From an uncultured Lachnospiraceae bacterium (lineage in GTDB: Bacteria > Bacillota > Clostridia > Lachnospirales > Lachnospiraceae), in the NCBI GenBank assembly GCA_946614165.1, contig CAMOGQ010000022.1:1-35518 (forward strand): a stretch of DNA of 35,518 nt, written 5' to 3'. A model generated the notes under the pieces. The model saw only the letters and a list, made by a program, of their open reading frames with translations, made no database searches and had not been told where the DNA came from. Made by a program: the position numbers and the translations under genes. Positions 22,524 to 30,666 of this stretch are shown piece after piece. Each line of letters begins with the position of its first letter. The stretch's first letter is position 1.

Positions 22524-24500
22524 ATGTTTATTCGAGTAAAAGCGATCCGAAAAGGAACAAAACCGCCTGTATGGAGGCGCGCATTTATTCCTATGGAAAT
22601 AACCTTTGCCCAGCTGGCTTTTATTCTGGAAACTGTGCTGGAACTGCCTCTGACAGACCGTTATGAGTTTGAGTTTTTTCAGGAGAAGGACAGAATGGTC
22701 GAAGGAGACAGTCCGGTACTGACCATAAGAGATCTTGAGTTTGATTACCGGAATGCGGTAAAGACTGTCATAAAAGACTGGGTCCTGAAAAGGACCTGGT
22801 TTACTTTCTGTGTGAATACGGAAGGGGAAGCTCAGCCCAGATACAGAGTTGAGATCGAGGGAGCAGCACAAAGAGTCCTTTTGGGCAGCGAAAGGGAGCC
22901 TCTGGATCATCCTCTGATCTTAAAGGAAACAGGCCCTGACGTGGACCCCTTCTGGTCTTCTCCGCAGGAACTCAACAGAAAACTTCGCCGCACGTGCATT
23001 GTTACAGAAGGAGAAGCGGAATATCCTGACTTTGCGTCTGTCTGTGAACAGGTCAGAAAGGGAAAAGGAATAAGGATCTGCTCTGAGAGGGAGAGTCAGG
23101 GCGGCGTGCTCCGGAACCCTGAAACGGAAATGAGCAAAGAGATCCATGACAGGATCGAGCAGCTCCAGAAGAGAATAGATGAGCTGAATAAGGAGATCGA
23201 AGCCAGAAAGGCGGAAGCCGCAAGGATCCGTGCGGGGCAGAATACTGCACCGGCGGCGGAACCTGAAAATAAAGGACCTGCCAGGACAAGATCGGTGGAG
23301 GATCTGCTGAAAAGATACAGGAGGGAAGACCTCACGTCCCTGGCAAAGGACTACGGCTGCAAACTGCATGCCTCCTCCAGGGCCGGGATAGCTCATGAAC
23401 TGGCAAGGCATATTCTGGAACCGGACTTCATGAGAGAGAGACTGCTTGAACTGGAGGAGTCTGAACTGGATGCCTTCGAAGGAGTGATCTCAAAAGGAAG
23501 ACACTTTCCGGGTCAGGACGAAATGGACCGGCTGGACGGCTTTCTGTATCTGGACTATGTCGGCGAACTCCCAGACGGCACGATCGAGGTCCCGGAGGAT
23601 GCGGAGACTATATATGGAATCATCTGCGCCGGCGGCTATCGTGACTTCCACAGAAAGGCGAGATGGCTGACAGATTGTCTCTACACATTCTCCCTTCTGT
23701 ATGCGGTGGGAAGGACCGATCTGCTGTACAGGCTTTACAGTCTGACAGACCGCTTTAAAACGGACCGGGCAGAGTTTGAAAGTATTCTGAAGAAAATTCC
23801 GGACAGACTGAATCCCTGCCGCAGGATCGGAGACAGGATCGTGGCAGAGGGGGCATCAGAGGACAGAATCTATCTGGAAATCGAAAAAAGCCAGAGGAAC
23901 GTCCCATGGTACATTCCTTCCGAGAGCGAGATCCTGGATTATGCCGAAAACGACTATCCGGCTTCGGAGCCGGCCTACCGCCGTCTGTATGATTTCTTCC
24001 TTAAGGAAACGGGCATTGATAAGAAGGACTGCAGAGAATACTGCAGTAAGGCCTACGATGTTTTTTCCATGGGAGGATCCATTTCCGACTACATGGAATA
24101 CCTGAACGAAAAGATGCTTTCCTTCAGGTCCGACAGGCAGACGGAGAAACTTGTAAAGGCTGTTACAGAGACCGCCAACAGCACCAGGATGTTTGAACTG
24201 AAGGGGCATACGCCCAAGGAAATGCTTGCCTTTGCGCCTCTGATCCAGCCGGGCATGAAACATAAGATCGTTCCCATGAGCAGCACCGCCGCAAAGCTTC
24301 TCGAAGAAGGAAGAGAACAGATGGAGGCAATGGGATTCGACGTGGATACAGACAGCACAGGTACTGTCATCCCCATGATGGGATTCGGGAACGGTCCGTC
24401 CGGGGGGATGAAGACCGAAAACCGCAAGATCTATCCCAATGATCCCTGTCCCTGCGGAAGCGGTAAAAAATACAAAAAATGCTGCGGGAAAAAACTGTAG
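22524..24500 (+). CDS. pRiA4b ORF-3-like / SEC-C zinc-motif multidomain protein
   Basis: 658 residues. The N-terminus (about 1-140) matches the plasmid pRiA4b ORF-3-like domain: FIRVKAIRKGTKPPVWRR, then FAQLAFILETVLEL and YEFEF. A coiled coil follows (about 200-235, EQLQKRIDELNKEIEARKAE), then a helical segment VEDLLKRYRREDLTSLAKDYGCKL resembling Rho-N/SAP-type helices. A long helical region of unknown function (300-620) precedes a C-terminal SEC-C metal motif, PNDPCPCGSGKKYKKCC (about 639-655), as in SecA, which binds zinc. Such proteins are common in gut Firmicutes and their function is unknown; the SEC-C end suggests contact with protein or nucleic acid. GGGAG lies before the ATG. The 24501-24718 stretch behind it shows no gene I can support. 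Confidence 0.8.
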   Translation: MFIRVKAIRKGTKPPVWRRAFIPMEITFAQLAFILETVLELPLTDRYEFEFFQEKDRMVEGDSPVLTIRDLEFDYRNAVKTVIKDWVLKRTWFTFCVNTEGEAQPRYRVEIEGAAQRVLLGSEREPLDHPLILKETGPDVDPFWSSPQELNRKLRRTCIVTEGEAEYPDFASVCEQVRKGKGIRICSERESQGGVLRNPETEMSKEIHDRIEQLQKRIDELNKEIEARKAEAARIRAGQNTAPAAEPENKGPARTRSVEDLLKRYRREDLTSLAKDYGCKLHASSRAGIAHELARHILEPDFMRERLLELEESELDAFEGVISKGRHFPGQDEMDRLDGFLYLDYVGELPDGTIEVPEDAETIYGIICAGGYRDFHRKARWLTDCLYTFSLLYAVGRTDLLYRLYSLTDRFKTDRAEFESILKKIPDRLNPCRRIGDRIVAEGASEDRIYLEIEKSQRNVPWYIPSESEILDYAENDYPASEPAYRRLYDFFLKETGIDKKDCREYCSKAYDVFSMGGSISDYMEYLNEKMLSFRSDRQTEKLVKAVTETANSTRMFELKGHTPKEMLAFAPLIQPGMKHKIVPMSSTAAKLLEEGREQMEAMGFDVDTDSTGTVIPMMGFGNGPSGGMKTENRKIYPNDPCPCGSGKKYKKCCGKKL

Positions 24501-24718
24501 ACCTGCCTGTTGTATGCGCTATTGTCTGCCGGCATGGGGATTACGACATCCTCCGCCCCTTGGACAGGGATCACAGGCTGTTTTATGTCCATGGAGATCG
24601 TAAAGACCCGGTCGCAGACTGATCATCTCATGGAGGACAAATACTGCGGAAGAGTCAGAATAGTCCGTGAGACCAGGGGCAGGCACTTCGTCATGTAAGG
24701 CGCGTCCGAAATCCCGAA

Positions 24719-25433
24719 TCAGGCCATGATACAGGCAATGGCACAGGCATTTCTTTCTGCATGGGCTCCCGCCACCGCGCCAACGGGAACGATCTGCCGC
24801 TCTCCGATCATAAAACCGGTCTGCCGGATCCTGTCCGCCGGTTTCAGGGCATTGTCCCTGTCATTGGAATACATCACATAAATGGGGCGGCGGGGATCCG
24901 GAGGATTAATTTTTAAGGCTGTCCGTTATATACACATGGCCCTTGCCATACCGAAAGGTTTGGCCGCGATGATGGCCTTGCCTCCTGACAGGTCCATGGA
25001 GCAGTGCATGATGGGCTTGATGCGGCCCAGGTTTGCTATGTAATAGCTGGTGCTGGCAGCCTGCCGTTTCTGTAGAGGTATTTCAGCGTGTCCATGACAG
25101 TATAGATGGCGGCTTTTCCGGCAAGTCTTTCCATTTCCTCTGCGATGGCCTTTCCGCCTTCTCCTGCGTCCCTCATCCTGACCGCCTCTTCCACCAGGAG
25201 CCTCTGTCCCCCGGTGCAGGTCAGGGAATCCACGACGTAGATCCGGTCATAACCGACCATTTCCCTGACGGAGGCAGCCGTCTGATAGTCTCCGGAAATG
25301 CCGGAGGAAAGGGGAATGTAGACGACCTCGTCGCCGTCCTTTTTCGCTTTTTCGAACAGTTCCTCAAACATGGCGGGCGAGGGCTGGGAAGTCCTGGGAA
25401 AGGCGGGATCGGTCTCGATCTTTTCGAAGAACT
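24719..25433 (-). pseudogene. Decayed degV family gene (fatty-acid-binding protein)
   Basis: Read on the minus strand, three pieces in different frames follow the DegV order. First, FPRTSQPSPAMFEELFEKA and IPLSSGISGDYQTA, YVVDSLTCTGGQRLL, then YLYRNGRLPA up to a stop near 25036. Then, after a frameshift, SYYIANLGRIKPIMHC...AIIAAKPFGMARA to a stop near 24929. Finally MYSNDRDNALKPADRIRQ...VGAVAGAHA to TGA at 24719. TSQPSP, LSSGISG and NGR are the fatty-acid-binding signatures of DegV proteins, which deliver fatty acids to FakA. The first 60 or so residues are missing: homology ends at about 25433, where an ABC transporter fragment on the other strand begins. Confidence 0.78.
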
Positions 25434-25439
25434 CCTACG

Positions 25440-25672
25440 GTCATAATTCTGGACGAAGCTACCTCCGCCCTGGACGCCAGGACGGAGTACGAAGTGGTGA
25501 ACGCCGTCCGTGACCGGGGCATTACCTGCATCGTCATCGCCCATAGTCTTTCCACTGTCCGGGACTGCGACGAGATCATCGTTCTGGACCACGGAAAAGT
25601 GGCAGAGCGCGGCACCCATGAACAGCTGATGGCCCTGGCGGCGTTTACGCCGACCTTGTGGCCAGCGAGTAA
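25440..25672 (+). pseudogene. C-terminal fragment of an ABC exporter (first NHLM-type subunit), frameshifted
   Basis: The frame opens abruptly with VIILDEATSALDARTEYEVV (Walker B and D-loop), continues through IVIAHSLSTVRDCDEIIVLD (H-loop) and KVAERGTHEQLMA, then loses frame at about 25638-25642, where one base appears deleted. The natural ending VYADLVASE and TAA (25670-25672) lie in the next frame. Everything before Walker B is missing, including the membrane domain and any peptidase domain. It precedes the second transporter gene by 12 bases, the order seen in NHLM bacteriocin export pairs, so this was probably the first subunit of that pair. Confidence 0.8.
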
Positions 25673-25684
25673 GGGGGTGACGGT

Positions 25685-27874
25685 ATGGGATGGTTTGAAA
25701 ATCAGATCGAGGAACGCAGAAAGGCGGATGACCGCCTCCTGGAGGATTCCTATATAAAAATCGCCGGCGTCGTTCTGGGACAGAGGACGGCCCGGAAGAT
25801 CGGCGACGAACGGATCGTGACCAAAAGTGCGATCGATGAGATCCTGAAATACTATCATTGCAAGGCGGCGGAAGTTCCGGAAGAGGTCAGAACGCTGGAG
25901 GACCAGCTGGACTACTGCCTGCGGCCCCAGGGGCTGATGCGCCGGGACGTGGAGCTGACGGAGGGCTGGTACAGGGACGCTTTCGGACCGGTCCTCGCTT
26001 TTACGAAAAAAGAGGGCCTGCCGGTGGCCATCCTGCCCGGAGCGGTCCGGGGATACCACTTCAGGGACCCGGGGACCGGGAAAAGGGTAAGGATGAACCG
26101 GAAGGCCGCCGAACTCTTTGACGTCCGGGCCATATGCTTCTACCGCCCTCTGCCCCAGAGGGCGGTAGAAGCATATGGCCCGGACCTTCTCCTGTATATG
26201 AAGGACTGCGTGTCCCCCGGCGACATACTGATCCTCATCGCGGCTACCATGGCGGTAACGATGACGGGGATGATCATGCCCAGGATCACCAGGGCCCTTA
26301 CCGGGCCGGTGCTCTCCAGCGGCAGGACGGACGCCCTGATCGGGATCGCTGTCTGAATGATCTGCGTCTCCCTTTCCCTGCAGCTTATGAACAGTGTGAA
26401 GGGGATGGTGCAGAGCCGGCTGGGTACCAAGACAACGCTGGGAGTGCAGTCCGCCATGATGATGCGCCTTCTGACCCTGCCGGCAGCCTTCTACCGGAAA
26501 TACAGTCCCGGAGAGCTGAAGAGCCGTTCCGCATCGGTAGGCCAGCTCTGCTCCATGCTGATGAACATGGTCATGAGCACCGCCCTTACATCCATGACTT
26601 CCATCCTGTATGTGGGACAGATCTTCCGCTTTGCCCCGTCTCTGGTGATCCCGTCCCTGGTCATTATTCTGGTGACTGTGGTCTTTTCCGCCGTTACCAC
26701 ACTGACTCAGATTCGGATCAGCCGCAGGCAGATGGATCTGTCGGCAAAGGAATCCGGCATGAGCTACAGTCTCATTACCGGCGTGCAGAAGATAAAACTC
26801 TCGGGATCGGAAAAAAGAGTCTTTGCCAAATGGCTGGACCTGTATGCCCAGGGAGCGGAACTTCTCTACAACCCGCCCGCTTTCATAAAGATCAATACTG
26901 TGATTTCCCTGGCCATCAGCCTGGCATCAAACATCGTGCTCTATTTCCTTGCGGTGAGAAGCGGGATCGGCCAGTCCAGCTACTTTGCCTTTACGGCCTC
27001 CTACGGGATGCTGATGGGTGCTTTCATGTCACTGTCAGGCATCGCCCTTTCCGCCGCAAAGATCCGGCCCATTCTGGAAATGGCGGAGCCTTTCCTGAAG
27101 ACCGAGCCGGAAACGGCATCCGGAAAAGAGATCGTGACAGGCATCTCCGGCGGCATCGAGATGAGCCATGTCTCTTTCCGCTACGATGAGAATACGCCCT
27201 ATGTCCTGAAGGATCTCTCGCTTAAGATCAGCCCCGGCGAGTATGTGGCCGTGGTGGGACGGACCGGCTGCGGCAAATCCACTCTGGTAAGTCTGCTTTT
27301 AGGCTTCGAGAAGCCGGAAAAGGGGACGGTCTGCTACGACGGCAGAGATATTTCAGGACTGGACCTGCCTTCCCTGCGCAGGAAGATCGGCACGGTCATG
27401 CAGGACGCGGGCCTCTTCCAGGGGGATATCTTTTCCAACATCGTCATTACCGCTCCGGAGCTGACTATAGCAGACGCCTGGGAGGCGGCGGAGAAAGCGG
27501 GGATCGCCGACGATATCCGGGCCATGCCCATGGGAATGCACACCTTCGTTTCCGAAGGCCAGGGCGGCATTTCCGGAGGCCAGCGTCAGAGACTGATGAT
27601 CGCCAGGGCCATTGCTCCAAAGCCAAGGCTGCTTATTTTCGACGAGGCCACATCCGCCCTGGATAACAGGACCCAGAAGCAGGTCTCCGAGGCTCTGGAC
27701 GCCATGGGCTGCACCCGCATCGTCATCGCCCACCGGCTCTCCACCATCCGCAGCTGCGACCGGATCCTGGTCCTGGACGGCGGCCGCATCGCAGAGGACG
27801 GCACCTACGACGAGCTGATCGAAAAAGGCGGCCTGTTCGCTGAACTGGTGGAACGGCAGAGACTGGACGTCTGA
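25685..27874 (+). pseudogene. NHLM-type bacteriocin export ABC transporter, interrupted by an in-frame TGA
   Basis: About 729 codons read in a single frame with one stop, TGA at 26354-26356, followed directly by ATG in the same frame. The N-terminal 225 residues are the extension typical of the second NHLM transporter subunit (NHLM_micro_ABC2 type), ending in membrane helix ILILIAATMAVTMTGMIM. After the stop come further membrane helices and a complete ATPase: Walker A GRTGCGKST, Q-loop VMQDAGLFQG, signature ISGGQRQRL, Walker B LLIFDEATSALD and H-loop IVIAHRLST. Without the stop this would be an intact exporter. GGGGGTGA supports the start at 25685. Reinitiation at ATG 26357 could yield a half-transporter of 505 residues, but no ribosome site precedes it. 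The TGA could also be a sequencing error. Confidence 0.78.
26123..26185. repeat. Perfect 30-bp inverted repeat with a 3-base loop inside the transporter gene
   Basis: Left arm 26123-26152, loop CCC (26153-26155), right arm 26156-26185, with no mismatch. It lies within codons for 'RAICFYRPLPQRAVEAYGPD'. Such a long perfect hairpin is not expected in coding sequence and no T run follows. Confidence 0.9.
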
Positions 27875-28038
27875 GCTCTTTGTCAGGCAGGGAAGTCCTC
27901 TGCCCTTTGGCTGCGGGATGAAATATCCATCTAAAAGAGGGAGACAGAGAATCAGATTTTTTATAAAATATTAAAAAGAATCACTGGAAGTCTGGCGTAC
28001 TGACAGCAGACGGACAGAACATACAGGGAGGGTACAGT

Positions 28039-28497
28039 ATGAATATAACCAACGAACTGAAAACAAAACTTCTTGCAGCCGGAAACGCCGCGGAGGCTGC
28101 CGAAATCATGAAAGCGGAAGGACAGGAGATCACACGCGAGGAGGCCGAACTCCTCTTTGAAGAAATCGGAAAGTACCGCGTCCAGGATGGAATGGAGCTG
28201 GACCTGGACGAACTGGAGGCAGTAAGCGGCGGTAACCGCAACTGGGTCACGGAGGGCTGTGCCGGAACAGTGGAATTCGGCAGCCACTGCCGCAGTAATG
28301 ACAACTGCTGGCTATTCACTGTGAATTACGATTATGAGCCCACCGACCACATCTGCCCCAACTGCGGACAGCACATGTATTTTCAGAATAAGATAAAAGA
28401 GGGACCTGTAACCGAGTGGCAGTACAGATGCAAATTCTGCGGGTGTATCGTGGTCGAGCAGGATAATGACCATGAATACGACGCCGGCCTGCGCTGA
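28039..28497 (+). CDS. Double-glycine-leader precursor with Cys-rich, zinc-ribbon-like C-terminus
   Basis: 152 residues. The first 65 form a bacteriocin-type leader: helical, acidic, with TREEAELLFEEI and ending ELDLDELEAVSGG (Gly64-Gly65), the cleavage site recognised by peptidase-containing ABC exporters. The rest is a Cys-rich product: GCAGTVEFGSHC, then SNDNCWLFTVNYDY, with Cys74, Cys84 and Cys90, followed by a zinc-ribbon-like pair CPNC (106-109) and CKFCGC (131-136). The leader places it with Nif11/NHLP-like precursors of ribosomally made, exported peptides, but no modification enzyme is nearby and the adjacent exporter genes are broken. GGGAGGG precedes the ATG. The 27875-28038 gap has an AT-rich stretch with possible -10 elements only. 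Confidence 0.75.
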   Translation: MNITNELKTKLLAAGNAAEAAEIMKAEGQEITREEAELLFEEIGKYRVQDGMELDLDELEAVSGGNRNWVTEGCAGTVEFGSHCRSNDNCWLFTVNYDYEPTDHICPNCGQHMYFQNKIKEGPVTEWQYRCKFCGCIVVEQDNDHEYDAGLR

Positions 28498-28745
28498 CCT
28501 GCGCAGACTTAAAAAATCTGCTCCGGGAGCCGGGAGAGTTTTGACGGATAAAGAGCCTGGGCAGGGGCAGACCCTGTATTATATGGGTCTTCCGTGATCG
28601 CCATCAAAGGAAAATCGGAACTGTCAGACGCCTCCGGAAACAGGGCGGCCATTGTGATCCGGCTGCAGAAGATCGGCTGCAGAAGATGCTGGCGGGCCGA
28701 AGAGAAAACAATCAGGAAAGGGCGGGAGAGATGCTCCGATCCCGG

Positions 28746-28805
28746 AAAAGCGGCAAAGGCCCCTGTGCTGTCAAAAGACCAAAGAGGGACCTCTGCCGCT
28801 TTTTT
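28746..28805 (+). terminator. Terminator after the precursor peptide region
   Basis: AAAAGCGGCA..GG.CCCT pairs with AGGG.CC..TGCCGCTTTT (left arm from 28746, right arm to 28804), followed by T residues. The 28498-28974 gap otherwise holds only the next promoter; an open frame at 28594 lacks a ribosome site and family features. Confidence 0.68.
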
Positions 28806-28888
28806 CAGATATGCGCAAAAGAGCAGGTAAAGCCCGAACCCTGCCCTGAGCCTGCCTGAAGCCTGCCGGCGGCCGCTTTGGAAGCCCC

Positions 28889-28942
28889 TTGATTTTTCAC
28901 GGAGGGGAGGCTACAATTACAGAAAGGTTAGCAAAGGCTAAC
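28889..28942 (+). promoter_or_regulatory. Promoter with DtxR-like operator of the metal operon
   Basis: TTGATT (28889-28894), 17-base spacer, TACAAT (28912-28917). Around the expected start of transcription lies the palindrome GTTAGC-AAAG-GCTAAC (28927-28942). TTAG-containing palindromes of this kind resemble DtxR/IdeR/MntR-type boxes, so repression by a metal-sensing regulator is plausible given the HMA and ZIP genes downstream. Confidence 0.62.
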
Positions 28943-28974
28943 TAATACATGTTGAAAGACGGGAGAATAGGGAT

Positions 28975-29619
28975 ATGAGATATGCGGGAATGCCTGCGGG
29001 CATGTGGTTTCTTTTCGCCGGATCCTTCCGGAAGAGACTGGTATCCGTCCTGGGATACAGCCAGAGGGAAGCGCAGAGGACTGCCGCCCTGGCAGGGCGC
29101 AGGTACAGGCAGATCATCGCCTCCCTTCCGGAGTTTGAGAAGGGCGACCGTTTTAAGATGAATATCGTAAACTGCGCCATGCTCTCTTCATTTATCCTGG
29201 TTATGAAAAAGAGGCCGGACCCTGATGCCCTTACGGAGTATTACGAAAAGGCCATGATGATCCCTCCCATGAAATGGTTCTGCCGGATGGGCGGAAGGGC
29301 AAAGTTTGGCGAAAAGGACATCCGGGGCATGAAAAAGTCGGCGGCCTTCAATGCTGCCGACCGGAATCCCTATTCCTGGAACTTTGAGTTTCTTCCCTAT
29401 GCGGACAGGAGCGGCTACGAGGCCAGATTTACCAGATGCGGCATCTGCACTCTGATGAAGGAACTGGGCCTGTACGATCTGGTCCCGGCCATGTGTCATC
29501 TGGACTATGTCATGAGCAGGGAGGGCGGTGCGTCGGATTTCGTCCGGGAATATACCCTGGCTTCCGGCGGCCCCTTCTGCGACTGCGGATATAAAAAGAA
29601 AGGATGGAAAAACAGTTGA
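28975..29619 (+). CDS. L-2-amino-thiazoline-4-carboxylic acid hydrolase-like protein
   Basis: 214 residues, cytoplasmic. The arrangement of YYEKAMMIPPMKWFCRM, a WNFEFLP strand and the C-terminal ARFTRCGICTLMKELGLYDLVPAMC..DY resembles the ATC hydrolase family, in which 'R.CG...L....G...l.p..C..D' is the conserved core. Characterised members open a thiazoline ring on the way to cysteine, but many family members sit in unrelated operons and have unknown substrates. The tail is Cys-rich (PFCDCGYKKK). It is the first gene after the DtxR-like promoter and overlaps the HMA gene by 16 bases, suggesting a role in metal or thiol handling. GGGAGAATAG supports the start. Confidence 0.65.
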   Translation: MRYAGMPAGMWFLFAGSFRKRLVSVLGYSQREAQRTAALAGRRYRQIIASLPEFEKGDRFKMNIVNCAMLSSFILVMKKRPDPDALTEYYEKAMMIPPMKWFCRMGGRAKFGEKDIRGMKKSAAFNAADRNPYSWNFEFLPYADRSGYEARFTRCGICTLMKELGLYDLVPAMCHLDYVMSREGGASDFVREYTLASGGPFCDCGYKKKGWKNS

Positions 29620-29870
29620 ATAAGGTAACAATGAAAATAGAGGGCATGATGTGCGGGATGTGCGAGACCCACGTATGCGAAGCCATTCGGAAGGCCGTCC
29701 CCGGCGCAAAAAAAGTAAAGGCCTCAAGAAGCAGAAAGGAAGCTTCCTTCCTGACAGAAGAGGCCGTGGATACGGCCTCCCTTAAGGCTGCCTTGGACGC
29801 CACCGGCTACAGCTGCCTGGGCATCGAATCGGCCCCCTATGAAAAGAAAGGCCTGTTCGGATGGTCATGA
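29604..29870 (+). CDS. Heavy-metal-associated (HMA/CopZ-like) domain protein
   Basis: 88 residues making one ferredoxin-like HMA fold: KVTMKIEGMMCGMCETHVCEAI with the metal-binding pair Cys-x-x-Cys (GMMCGMCE), a central strand KKVKASRSRKEASFL and the closing helix TASLKAALDATGYSCLGIES. Such proteins carry copper(I) or other soft metals, or form part of metal sensors and pumps. The strand that usually reads 'v.v....+.+..v' is unusually basic here. It is translated in coupling with both neighbours: its start overlaps the previous gene by 16 bases and its stop overlaps the ZIP start by 4 (ATGA, 29867-29870). Confidence 0.85.
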   Translation: MEKQLNKVTMKIEGMMCGMCETHVCEAIRKAVPGAKKVKASRSRKEASFLTEEAVDTASLKAALDATGYSCLGIESAPYEKKGLFGWS

Positions 29871-30656
29871 AAGAGGTCCTGTGGGGGCTTATGATCCCCT
29901 TTGCGGGAACGGCGGCAGGGGCGGCCTGCGTGTTCTTTTTAAGGAAGGACCTGAGAGAGGGCCTGCAGAGGGCCCTGACCGGCTTTGCGGCCGGCGTAAT
30001 GGTGGCCGCCTCCATATGGAGCCTGATCCTGCCCGCCATGGAACAGTCGGCCGGCATGGGAAGATGGGCCTTCCTTCCGGCCTTCGAAGGTTTCTGGCTA
30101 GGAATTCTCTTCCTCCTTCTGCTGGACCATGTCATCCCCCATCTGCACAGGTCCATTGACCGGGGGGACCAGGCGGAAGGACCCAGGACGTCCCTCAACA
30201 GGACCGTCATGATGGTGCTGGCTGTGACCCTCCACAACATTCCCGAGGGCATGGCTGTGGGAGTGGTCTATGCGGGCCTTCTTTCAGGAAACGGCAGCAT
30301 CACATCCGGCGGTGCTCTGGCTCTGGCCCTGGGAATCGCCATCCAGAACTTCCCGGAGGGGAGCCATCATCTCCATGCCCCTGTTCGCGGAGGGGAAAAG
30401 CAGGAGAAGGTCTTTCCTTCTGGGGGTCATGTCCGGCGCGGTGGAGCCTCTCTTCGGGGGGCTGACCGCTCTGACTGCCTCTCTGGTGGTCCCCGCCATG
30501 CCCTGGTTCCTTTCCTTCGCGGCGGGAGCCATGCTCTACGTGGTGGTGGAAGAACTGATCCCGGAGATGTCCTCCGGGGAGCACTCCAATATCGGCGTCC
30601 TCTTCTTTGCCGTGGGCTTCAGTCTCATGATGGCCCTGGACGCGGCGCTGGGATAA
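29867..30656 (+). pseudogene. ZIP family metal transporter with a frameshift
   Basis: The frame from ATG 29867 encodes a ZIP protein closely similar to the one at 8447: GFAAGVMVAASIWSL, the His-rich PHLHRSIDRGD loop and HNIPEGMAVGVVYAG, up to NFPEG at about 30360. There the GGAGGGGAG run has one extra base; the expected continuation AIISMPLFAEGK...VVVEELIPEMSSGEHSN...LG lies in the next frame and ends at 30656. The second half (helix 5 onward, part of the metal site) is therefore lost unless the extra G is a sequencing error or is bypassed. It follows the HMA gene with a 4-base overlap and precedes a methyltransferase gene. Confidence 0.85.
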
Positions 30657-30666
30657 GGAGTTTTAT

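Noticed and set aside
24510-24698. Short open frame of 62 codons between the SEC-C gene and the degV pseudogene
   Set aside because: It has no ribosome site or recognisable pattern; possibly remnant sequence, but I cannot support a gene.
26123-26185. The long inverted repeat considered as a terminator or attenuator
   Set aside because: It lies in the middle of a reading frame and has no following T run.
28594-28830. Short open frame of 78 codons before the metal operon
   Set aside because: It has no ribosome site, reads through a terminator hairpin and shows no family features.
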